This document shows, piece after piece, positions 1 to 9,204 of a stretch of 12,129 bases of DNA (position 1 is its first letter; each line of letters opens with the position of its first letter). The notes under the pieces are model-generated. The model saw nothing but the letters and a program-made list of their open reading frames with translations, was not told the origin of the DNA and ran no database searches. The position numbers and the translations under genes were made by a program. The DNA comes from CAYMKL01 sp964390805 (GTDB lineage Bacteria; Chloroflexota; Anaerolineae; VGOG01), in the NCBI GenBank assembly GCA_964390805.1, contig CAYMKL010000177.1, forward strand, positions 1 through 12,129, in the 5' to 3' direction.

Positions 1-21
1 GAGCTTAGAGTATACCACGAG

Positions 22-1374
22 TCAGCCGCTTAGAAAAGTGTCCGGTAGTGAATCCCCAAACACCCAGTTCCGATTGCCGACGCTCTTGTAATAGCGTTGT
101 TGTATCCAGCGCGTTGACTTGTTGGAGTGTCGCCGTTTCGCCCACCGCCAGAGCATCTGAAAGAGACGATGCTGGACATAGTTGAAGGTTCTCTTGGACA
201 CGCCATACCGATAGTAGCTGGCCCAACCCCAAATGACGGGGTTGAGCTTTCTCACGATCTGTTCTATCGTGGCGTGCTTGTTGGCGTCGAGGATCTCTTT
301 CAGATGTCGTAGATGGCGATGGACTTTCTCTTTCTGGGGTTTCGTCAGCAGCTTGCCTTTGTAGTATCGGATCGTGAAGCCAAGGAAGTTGAAGCCTTCT
401 TCCCGATGCACGATACGAGTCTTAGCCTGGCCCAACTTCAGACCTCGTTGGGCCAGGAACTCGCTTAGTCGTGGTAGAACATAGGTCTCAAAGATTTCCC
501 GTGAAGGGGCTGTCACCACAAAGTCGTCGGCGTAGCGAATTACACTGATGCCCCTGTTCAGACCTTTGCGCACTGACGGTCTGACCAGGTGACCATCAGG
601 TGTTTCACTGCCGAACAACCGTTCCAGCCCGTCCAGGGCGATGTTGGCGAGTAACGGGCTGATCACCCCACCTTGGGGTGTTCCAGTTTCCGTGTCGGTG
701 TAGTGCCCTAGTTCTACCACCCCCGCCTTGAGCCAGCGGCGGATAGGGGTCGTGAACACTGGTATGTGGGTCAACAGGGGTTTATGGGAGATGTTATCGA
801 AGCAGCTACTAATATCCGCGTCCAAAATCCAGGGACTGCTGCCCCTTTTATTGAGCGTGATATAGATCTGCTCGATAGCATCCATACAACACCGCCCTGG
901 TCGAAAGCCATAGGAATTGGCTTCGAACTTCGCCTCCCACTCTGGCTCTAGCGCTGCTTTGACGATGGCCTGCATCACCCGGTCTCTGATCGTAGGGATG
1001 CCCAGTGGGCGCATCTTGCCTCCGGCCTTTGGGATGTACACCCGTCGTACTGGCCGGGGACGATACCCTTTCAGCGTCCAGTCCTCTTGGCTGAGTGCCA
1101 TGCGTGCTTCAGGGGTACGGTACACCTTCCCATCCACACCTGGCGTGTGCTTGCCCCGGTTCTCCTGCGTGACTCGCCGGATAGCCAGGAGTTTGTTCGA
1201 CGTGGCTCGCGCCAGGAGTTTCTGTAGGCTTCTCACCTTCTTCCATTCCTGACGCTCGGTGGCTCGGTAAATCCGTTCTTGGAGTCGCCGTACATTCCTC
1301 TCCACATTGCGCCAGTTAATAACCTGCCAGCGCGGAGGGGTACGTTCATCGGTCTGTTCAATGAATATCTCCAT
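22..1374 (-). CDS. ltrA: Group II intron reverse transcriptase/maturase
   Basis: This 450-residue protein should help the intron RNA fold and splice and reverse-transcribe it at the target. The N-terminal block before RT (about residues 28-82, ending TPGVDG) and the RT domain (about 105-335) are complete: FRPGR at 157-161, DADIS at 185-189, TGTPQGG at 230-236, catalytic YADD at 281-284, and LGF at 331-333. The maturase X domain covers about 345-438, with GWASYYRYG and KRRHSNKS motifs. The style is chloroplast-like rather than class C. The protein ends 11 residues after NWVFG, where relatives usually continue into a DNA-binding region and often an HNH endonuclease. The tail is therefore naturally absent or lost through a frameshift or deletion. 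The ATG at 1374 has only a weak purine stretch upstream, as is common for intron ORFs. Confidence 0.93.
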   Translation of the reverse strand: MEIFIEQTDERTPPRWQVINWRNVERNVRRLQERIYRATERQEWKKVRSLQKLLARATSNKLLAIRRVTQENRGKHTPGVDGKVYRTPEARMALSQEDWTLKGYRPRPVRRVYIPKAGGKMRPLGIPTIRDRVMQAIVKAALEPEWEAKFEANSYGFRPGRCCMDAIEQIYITLNKRGSSPWILDADISSCFDNISHKPLLTHIPVFTTPIRRWLKAGVVELGHYTDTETGTPQGGVISPLLANIALDGLERLFGSETPDGHLVRPSVRKGLNRGISVIRYADDFVVTAPSREIFETYVLPRLSEFLAQRGLKLGQAKTRIVHREEGFNFLGFTIRYYKGKLLTKPQKEKVHRHLRHLKEILDANKHATIEQIVRKLNPVIWGWASYYRYGVSKRTFNYVQHRLFQMLWRWAKRRHSNKSTRWIQQRYYKSVGNRNWVFGDSLPDTFLSG

Positions 1375-2021
1375 CGTCTAACATCCCCGATGATGAGGGC
1401 GTTCCATGACCTTCCTTACCGTCAAGACCAGTCGGAAGTCTGCACCCTTTCGAGTTGGGTATCCCCACGCTGAGCGTGGCCCTATCCCGACCATTACAGC
1501 CGGGCCTTCGCTTTCTCCGACCTCTTCTACCCCCTCAACCGTCCCCCTTCCTTACGGTCGGGATACCGTGTGACCACGGGGTTGGTGGGGCTTACCACGT
1601 TCCGCGTGAGTACCATCGGATGGGTTAGGTCCCGCCTTTCCGCCGGTGGCTCGTCATCTGCGGCAGGAGATCGTAGAGCTCCTACACCTGGCCACTTGCC
1701 TTTTGGCCCAAGCCTATCAGCACCTTTGGCTTGTTTGGCTTGACGACGTTTATCAGCGATTTACTATTCGTTGACCATACCATCCAACCCTAGCTCCCGA
1801 CCGCCTCGGTGCTAGCAGTCACAATCGCCCCTCACGGTTTAGATCGTCGCCCAACTGAACGAGGCTACATTGTCCCAGGAGCTTCGCACCGTCAGATTAC
1901 TCCGACCGCACGTCCTGGTAGGGTACTGGTGGCAGAACACCAGGTTGCATCCTGAGCCTGTCGAAGGGTTGTGCCCTGATGACTCAGTCACAACAGCTAC
2001 TCACGCGACTTCGTGTCGCAC
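1375..2021 (-). ncRNA. Group II intron RNA, domains I-III and start of domain IV
   Basis: This non-coding stretch is the 5' portion of the intron ribozyme. Evidence is its position between a GTGCG 5' end and the maturase start, the first hairpin at 2019-2005, the GGAACGTGGTAAGCCCC block at 1603-1587, and many short complementary segments with no sustained coding frame. A weak candidate for exon-binding site 1 lies near 1769-1775 (minus strand CAACGAA), which could form five pairs with TTCGT in the last seven exon bases. A short dispersed repeat sits in domain I at 1951-1968. Individual subdomains were not folded computationally. Confidence 0.75.
1951..1968. repeat. Dispersed repeat CCTGAGCCTGTCGAAGGG (copy 1)
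   Basis: This 18-base motif matches a repeat I recognise from memory as scattered through many bacterial genomes (CCTGAGC..GTCGAAGG). A related copy lies in the hybrid kinase gene at 5452-5472. Here it is inside domain I of the group II intron, where it may cap a stem. Whether it is an inserted repeat or chance sequence in the ribozyme cannot be settled from one copy. Confidence 0.5.
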
Positions 2022-2026
2022 TTACG

Positions 2027-2061
2027 AAAGCCACCTGCATCAACTGCACAGGTGGCCTTTT
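2027..2061. terminator. Terminator-like hairpin just upstream of the intron
   Basis: GCCACCTG (2030-2037) and CAGGTGGC (2049-2056) form a perfect 8-bp stem around an 11-nt loop. It extends through AAA/TTT with one bulge. A T run follows on either strand: CTTTT on plus, CTTTCG on minus. On the minus strand it could end transcripts from the receiver gene at 2305, although it lies 244 bases past that stop. The intron begins 8 nt after the stem on the minus strand. Terminator strength is only moderate because the T runs are short. Confidence 0.6.
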
Positions 2062-2304
2062 GGTGTTGCCAAGCGAAGGTGAAATCTGATCGCCCCGGAC
2101 ATCAGCATCCATGTTCTGTTATCTCTCGTGTAATCGCTCTCCTTGACCTCTGAACCTCGCCGCTCCCCTACCTCGAACCGGTGCCCTGTTCCTAGTATAA
2201 CTACTTGGCCAAGAGAAGCAGCTGTGGTGCACTAAATGTCCAAGAATTCGATTCCGTTTTACAGGCTGGCCTCGGTGGTGAGCAAGGGCAGTTGAATTAG
2301 CAGT
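2062..2304. other. Intergenic sequence with no recognised gene
   Basis: I read both strands here and found no convincing coding frame, RNA gene or repeat. In particular, no helix-turn-helix domain continues the receiver gene that ends at 2305. The stretch may be the 3' untranslated region of that gene. Confidence 0.5.
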
Positions 2305-2706
2305 CTATCGCCTTCGCGCTATCCAGCGGATAACCGGCAAGAGGTTGGTACGCATGTTGGCCTTGGCAATGACATCATCCGCACCGGCTGCCAACGCGCT
2401 CTGTCTGATGGCAGCGGAGTCTTGCACATTGAGGGCGAACATGCCTACTTCGGGCAGCATGTTCCGCAGGTGGGAGATGGTCTCCAGCCCGCTCAGGCCG
2501 GGCATAAACAGGTCAATTACAATGACTTCGGGCCGTAGCTCTTTGGCCTTGACCAGGGCGTTCGCACCCCCACGCGCCGAGCCGATGACAACCAGCTCGG
2601 GCTGCTGCTTCAAGAATTGCTTCGCATTGCGCAGGAAGGTCAAATTATCATCCACGAGGAAGACGTGGATTCTAGAGTCTTGTTTCAGATCTCTTCGATA
2701 CCACAT
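2305..2706 (-). CDS. Stand-alone receiver-domain response regulator, atypical switch residue
   Basis: This 133-residue protein is a CheY-like receiver, the cytoplasmic acceptor of phosphate from a histidine kinase. The acidic pocket is present (D19, D20), as are the phospho-acceptor D65 in VIVIDLFMPG and the conserved lysine K115 in IAKA. The sequence resembles receivers of the NarL/FixJ group, but the protein stops right after the last helix with no DNA-binding domain. The position usually held by Thr or Ser (the LT motif) is N93 in FALNVQ, so phosphorylation-coupled switching may differ. The start is supported by GGAGGAT ending about five bases before the ATG. It lies 31 nt downstream of the decayed HD-GYP gene, which suggests it belonged to a duplicated signalling cluster. 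No output domain is visible, so its partner and output are unknown. Confidence 0.88.
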   Translation of the reverse strand: MWYRRDLKQDSRIHVFLVDDNLTFLRNAKQFLKQQPELVVIGSARGGANALVKAKELRPEVIVIDLFMPGLSGLETISHLRNMLPEVGMFALNVQDSAAIRQSALAAGADDVIAKANMRTNLLPVIRWIARRR

Positions 2707-2814
2707 AGTTCATCCTCCGTCGCCAATCTATCCATTCTTACTCGAACTCAAACGCCTTCTCGCTGAAAAGCTTCAAGCAAGCATCTACCACCTCAGGATC
2801 ATAAAGAATACCAC

Positions 2815-2829
2815 TATTCTGTAAAATCT
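2815..2829. repeat. 15-bp direct repeat, left target-site duplication
   Basis: TATTCTGTAAAATCT occurs here and again at 2997-3011, exactly flanking the inverted-repeat element. The intact paralogue has a single equivalent (TATTCTGCGAGATTT near 7735), so the second copy arose by insertion. Confidence 0.9.
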
Positions 2830-2996
2830 TGTATTGGTCAAATAGAGTTTGAACACTTTCGTCGGAAATCGGTCAGCTGAAATCTGTCCCACCGGCGGGG
2901 CTCACAGCTAGTTTTCGAGTGATTCTGCCCATATCTGGGAGCTGATCCTCGACTCTGCAATGACCGCAAGTGTTCAAAGTGCTGCTGACCATTACA
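2830..2996. mobile_element. 167-bp MITE-like element with terminal inverted repeats
   Basis: This small non-autonomous element interrupts the HD-GYP remnant. Its ends are imperfect inverted repeats of 32 bp with 24 matches. Left end: TGTATTGGTCA, seven bases, TTTGAACACTT. Right end (complement): TGTAATGGTCA, seven bases, TTTGAACACTT. The ends abut a perfect 15-bp direct duplication, and the uninterrupted paralogue confirms the exact insertion point. No coding frame is present, so movement would need a transposase from elsewhere. Ends beginning TGT and long, variable duplications recall the IS481 family; that assignment is from memory and tentative. Confidence 0.88.
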
Positions 2997-3011
2997 TATT
3001 CTGTAAAATCT
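2997..3011. repeat. 15-bp direct repeat, right target-site duplication
   Basis: This is the second copy of TATTCTGTAAAATCT. Homology to the intact HD-GYP gene resumes without a gap after it (CTCAGGCCTTAT against CTCCAGGGCCTTAT). Confidence 0.9.
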
Positions 3012-3160
3012 CCTCAGGCCTTATACATGGCGAGAGCCGGTCGGTGAGACCGACGAGAGGTCGTGGCCCTAACAACGTCCGCAGAGACCGCTGCCTGTCC
3101 GTTCGGCTGAACCTTGAGGCTTGAGGCCCTCAGACTGAAGCCTCACGACGAAGCCAAGCC

Positions 3161-3409
3161 TCAGGGCAGGGAGCGCGAATGCTGCCTGGAAGCCAGCATG
3201 CTCCCGAGGTTGGGAACCAGAAGAGCACCAAGTACAGGAATCCGCAAGTTCGATAGAAGGTGGCACCAGCCGAAGATGGTCACTTTGGCCGCCACGTGGC
3301 GCAGCAAGGCTGACAGGGTGCGATGCTCATCGCAACGCAATACCCCCAGCAGTACGGTCACGAAGTACTTCCACTGTGGCAGCGTGAACACGGCACTGAA
3401 CAGTTGCAT
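3161..3409 (-). pseudogene. Fragment of an IS701-like DDE transposase (N-terminal part)
   Basis: The minus strand encodes an open stretch starting at an ATG at 3409. It reads FSAVFTLPQWKYFVTVLLG, then RTLSALLRHVA, which resembles the N-terminal region of IS701/DDE-type transposases (pattern PQ.KYFVTVLLG....RTLSGLLR). After about 45 residues similarity fades, and a stop comes at about residue 82, far short of the roughly 400 residues of such enzymes. No DDE catalytic region is visible. The opposite strand is open too, but its product has no recognisable domain. The flanking bases at 3410-3569 and 3089-3160 hold no gene I can name and may be further decayed IS sequence. The family call is from memory of the motif. 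Confidence 0.5.
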
Positions 3410-3569
3410 GTGATGCACTGCGCCAGACGCGCATCTTGGACTATCCTTGGGTGGGGCATGGCATCCTCCGAGGCAGCTTGAGTGCGGTAACCCAAGTCTA
3501 CTCCAGGTCGCGCCATGCTCCAACCTATCCATTTATTACAAGGGCAAGACTACTGCTAACATGGTCAAG

Positions 3570-3946
3570 CTAGGAAGTCGGCAGAAGGCGGGCAATCACA
3601 TCCAGGAGCTGGACTGGGTCGACCGGCTTGGTTATGTATCCAGCGGCACCCAAATCCTCAGCGAGTAGTTTATGCAACTGATGACCTGCCACACTAACCA
3701 TGACGACAGGAATGTCCTTGGTTGCCGGCCGGTTTCTAATCGCCGATAAGGCAGCATAGCCATCCATATCGGGCATGAAGATGTCCAGGAGAATGACGTC
3801 GGGCCTTTCAGCCTGCGCCTTCTGCAGTCCTTCCCGGCCATCGAAGGCAGTGAGGACTTCGTGGCCTTCCTTCTCCAGGATGCCTTTGTAGAGCCGCGCC
3901 AGAGAACGATTGTCTTCAACGACCAGAATACGCGCTTTAGAACTCA

Positions 3947-3947
<1 letters not shown>
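3570..3947 (-). CDS. CheY-like receiver-only response regulator
   Basis: This 125-residue single-domain receiver is predicted to take phosphate from the hybrid kinase encoded immediately upstream. It keeps every key residue: acidic pocket E11/D12, phospho-acceptor D55 in VILLDIFMPDMDG, switch S85, and K107 in ITKP. There is no output domain, so it would act by protein contact or as a phosphate shuttle or sink. I start it at the ATG at 3947. The reading frame is open upstream to 4406, but that part is a low-complexity shadow of the kinase gene. The ATG shares one base with the kinase TAA (TAATG), and GGAGGGAGG lies just upstream, so translation is probably coupled. The pairing with this kinase is inferred from position. 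Confidence 0.93.
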
Positions 3948-7300
<3,353 letters not shown>

Positions 7301-7321
7301 GACTCTCCCTTTCCAGTGGTC

Positions 7322-7331
7322 ACTCTTCCAT
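7322..7331. repeat. 10-bp direct repeat, left target-site duplication
   Basis: ACTCTTCCAT here is repeated exactly at 7476-7485 and abuts the inverted-repeat element on both sides. Confidence 0.85.
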
Positions 7332-7475
7332 CAATGTCAGTAAGTTAAGACCTGACAGGTTTCCGAAAGGTGTAATTTTCAGCTAGATTCGACCTAGTCC
7401 TAGACACATTTGCGTCGAGAAGCGGCCTGTGAAACCTGTCAGGTCTGGGATGGACACCTCAACTTACTGACATTG
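7332..7475. mobile_element. 144-bp MITE-like element with terminal inverted repeats
   Basis: The element begins CAATGTCAGTAAGTT and ends with its exact complement, AACTTACTGACATTG. It is flanked by a perfect 10-bp duplication. A second inverted pair lies inside, GACCTGACAGGTTTC at 7350-7364 (preceded by AA) and GAAACCTGTCAGGTC at 7431-7445. The right arm carries about 12 extra bases between the two blocks. No coding frame is present. Ends starting CA and a 10-bp duplication fit IS4-type transposition, but that family call is an inference. It lies directly upstream of the hybrid kinase, so it separates that gene from any older promoter and could form a large hairpin in a read-through transcript. 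Confidence 0.85.
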
Positions 7476-7485
7476 ACTCTTCCAT
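7476..7485. repeat. 10-bp direct repeat, right target-site duplication
   Basis: This is the second copy of ACTCTTCCAT, adjoining the right end of the 144-bp element. Confidence 0.85.
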
Positions 7486-7498
7486 TGGCGGCAGTGGA

Positions 7499-7548
7499 GG
7501 CATGTGTCATTCACGTTTGACCAGGCAAAGCGTGTTGACACACCTGCC
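7499..7548. other. Imperfect hairpin in the intergenic region
   Basis: TGTGTCATTCACGTTTG (7503-7519) and CAAAGCGTGTTGACACA (7526-7542) are near-perfect complements around a 6-nt loop, and a GGCA/TGCC pair extends the stem after a 2-nt bulge. No T run follows on either strand, so it does not look like an intrinsic terminator. It may be an operator, an RNA processing site or a relic of a palindromic repeat. The rest of 7549-7647 holds nothing I recognise; no promoter could be assigned with confidence. Confidence 0.55.
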
Positions 7549-7647
7549 ATTACTACAATGAACTATGATGGACACAGTGGCACTCATGGTCGAACTCTGT
7601 GAAACAGCGCCAGAGCAAACCAGGGCGTTGGCGAGCGGGAATAGCTC

Positions 7648-8778
7648 TCACTCGAACTCAAACCCCTTCTCGGCAAAAAGCTTCAAGCAAACATCCACCA
7701 CCTCAGCATCATAAAGGGCACCTCTATTCTGCGAGATTTCCTCCAGGGCCTTATCTATGCCAAGAGCCGGTCGGTAAGGTCGGTGAGAGGACATAGCCTC
7801 AACGACGTCGGCTACAGCCAGGATTCTTGCTTCTAACATGATCTCCTCACCTGACAGACCCGCAGGATACCCAGAACCATCCAGCCTCTCGTGATGCTGC
7901 AACACGATCTCAGCCACCGGCCATGGAAACTCTGCGCCCTTCAATACATCGTAACTGGTTTGAGGGTGAGTCTTGATCATACCCCATTGGAGGTCGTTCA
8001 ACTTACCAGGTTTGCTGAGAACCTCAGCAGGGATACTGATCTTGCCCAGATCATGAATCAGCCCAGCCATGCGGAGCCCCTCGATCTGCTCATCAGGAAG
8101 GCCCTGTACTTCGTCCAGGACGAATGTGCCCATCTCTTTGGCGATGGCACCGGCCAGTTGGGTTACCCGCCGCTGATGGCCAGCGGTGTAGGGATCCCTC
8201 ATCTCGATGGCTGATACCAGAACATTGACCGTTCCCTCCAGGGCTCTGCGCAATTTCACATAGCTTTGTTGAAGCGCATCTTCGGCCCGCTTGCGCTCGG
8301 TGATTTCGGCCATGAGTTGTTCGTTGGCTTCGGTCACTTCGACCGTGCGCTCTTCCACCAACTCCTCCAGGTGCTCCCGATACCGCTCCAGTTCCTCCTC
8401 GGCAAGCCGACGGCCTATCACACTCTCTACGGTCACCGGCAGGGTGGTGAGGTAGTTGCCCTCCGGGTCTTTGACCAGATAATCCAAAGCCCCGGCCTTC
8501 ATGGCCTGGACTGCGATCGCCTCGTCGCCGCTCCCAGTCATCATCACAATGGGAGCATCTCTGGCTTCACCGAACAGATCGAACGCCGTGCCATCGCCCA
8601 GCATGTAGTCCATGAGCACGGCCTCGAATCGCTCCGCTGCCAGAATCGCTCTGGCTTCTGAGACCGACCCGGCGATCTGGTAGTCGTACGGTAGGTCTTC
8701 GCGCTTGACGAGCCGCTCGAAGGCCATCTGGTCAATCTTATCGTCCTCGATCAATAAGATTTTGACTTTCTTTTCCAT
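7648..8778 (-). CDS. Response regulator with HD-GYP domain (predicted cyclic di-GMP phosphodiesterase)
   Basis: This 376-residue protein should hydrolyse cyclic di-GMP in the cytoplasm when its receiver is phosphorylated. The N-terminal receiver (about 5-120) has E11/D12/D13, phospho-acceptor D57 in LMDYMLGDG, T81 and K103. A coiled-coil linker (about 125-178) leads to the HD-GYP domain (about 180-376). Metal and catalytic motifs are intact: H201, HDLGK at 242-246, H271, HHERLDGSGYP at 295-305 and D324. The layout matches RpfG-type regulators. The gene starts 3 nt after the preceding receiver gene, with AAGGAGGAAGG just upstream of its ATG. A decayed paralogue of its 3' end lies at 2738-3088. 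Enzyme activity is inferred from the motifs. Confidence 0.95.
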   Translation of the reverse strand: MEKKVKILLIEDDKIDQMAFERLVKREDLPYDYQIAGSVSEARAILAAERFEAVLMDYMLGDGTAFDLFGEARDAPIVMMTGSGDEAIAVQAMKAGALDYLVKDPEGNYLTTLPVTVESVIGRRLAEEELERYREHLEELVEERTVEVTEANEQLMAEITERKRAEDALQQSYVKLRRALEGTVNVLVSAIEMRDPYTAGHQRRVTQLAGAIAKEMGTFVLDEVQGLPDEQIEGLRMAGLIHDLGKISIPAEVLSKPGKLNDLQWGMIKTHPQTSYDVLKGAEFPWPVAEIVLQHHERLDGSGYPAGLSGEEIMLEARILAVADVVEAMSSHRPYRPALGIDKALEEISQNRGALYDAEVVDVCLKLFAEKGFEFE

Positions 8779-8781
8779 GAT

Positions 8782-9204
8782 TTACCTTCCTCCTTGAGGC
8801 AGTTCGCTCAGCGTCCAGTAGAGGTCAATGGCTCTCATCACCTCTACGAACTGGTGATAGTCCACCGGCTTGATCATGTAGCCGGCCACGCCCAGATCGA
8901 AGCTGTCCACCTTGTCCTGCTCCTCTCTGGATGACGTCAGCACCACCACCGGGATTCTCTTCAGCGCCTCATCTTGCTTGGCCACTGTCAAGAACTCGAT
9001 GCCGTTCATGCGGGGCATGTTCAAGTCCAGCAAGATGATGCACGGCTCTTCGTTCTCTGGATCTCTCAAGAACGCCAACGCCTCCTCCCCATCGCCGACG
9101 ATGTCCAGCCGATTCACGACGTTGATGTCTTTCAGCGCGCGACCGACGGTCATGGCGTCCACCTGGTCGTCCTCGACAAGCAGAATGGGTTTAGTGCTCC
9201 TCAT
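8782..9204 (-). CDS. Rcp1-like single-domain response regulator
   Basis: This 140-residue receiver has D12/D13, phospho-acceptor D60 in ILLDLNMPRMNG, T90 in VVVLTSS and K112 in IKPVD. The sequence style (LLVEDDQVDAMTVGRAL...NRLDIVGDGEEALAFL) is that of Rcp1-type regulators, which commonly partner sensor kinases of the phytochrome or Cache type. I start it at the ATG at 9204, which follows GGAGGGAAAG; the frame is open to 9288 but lies inside the kinase gene there. It overlaps the kinase 3' end by 14 nt, pointing to coupled translation and a kinase/regulator pair. It may pass phosphate on or compete with the HD-GYP receiver encoded next. Confidence 0.94.
   Translation of the reverse strand: MRSTKPILLVEDDQVDAMTVGRALKDINVVNRLDIVGDGEEALAFLRDPENEEPCIILLDLNMPRMNGIEFLTVAKQDEALKRIPVVVLTSSREEQDKVDSFDLGVAGYMIKPVDYHQFVEVMRAIDLYWTLSELPQGGR

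Larger units (their letters stand above)
1..2021 (-). mobile_element. Group II intron, 5' part and ORF (3' end outside window)
   Basis: A group II intron is a self-splicing, retrotransposing ribozyme that carries its own maturase in domain IV. On the minus strand the element opens with GTGCG at 2021-2017, fitting the GUGYG 5' consensus, and goes straight into a small hairpin (GCGAC, loop ACGAA, GTCGC). Some 645 nt of structured non-coding sequence precede a maturase ORF in the same orientation. The segment at 1603-1587 reads GGAACGTGGTAAGCCCC, a conserved block I recognise from chloroplast-like bacterial introns. Domains V and VI and the 3' exon should lie beyond position 1, so completeness and mobility cannot be judged. 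The 5' boundary rests on the consensus and the hairpin, not on an empty-site comparison. Confidence 0.85.
2738..3088 (-). pseudogene. Truncated remnant of an HD-GYP response regulator gene (3' end)
   Basis: Once the insert at 2830-2996 and one copy of its flanking repeat are removed, the minus strand encodes a decayed copy of the C-terminus of the HD-GYP protein at 7648-8778. Upstream of the insert it reads SADVV..., then HRPALAMYKA, against ADVVEAMSSHRPYRPALGIDKA in the intact gene. A base loss then gives a TGA stop where the intact gene reads CTG GAG. After the insert it reads GILYDPEVVDACLKLF and ends EKAFEFE-stop, against GALYDAEVVDVCLKLF and EKGFEFE. The receiver, the coiled coil and the HD and GYP motifs are missing. 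It is a truncated paralogue, not a sequencing split, because several substitutions separate the copies. The upstream limit of homology near 3088-3097 is approximate. Confidence 0.88.

Noticed and set aside
1870..2082. Small plus-strand frame containing PEPVEG
   Set aside because: PEPVEG is a translation of the dispersed repeat, and the frame crosses the intron 5' end.
3114..3413. Plus-strand 99-residue frame
   Set aside because: No domain or ribosome site; the opposite strand carries transposase-like sequence.
7534..7564. Plus-strand TTGACA followed by TACAAT as a promoter
   Set aside because: The spacer is only about 13 bases and there is no plus-strand gene to serve.
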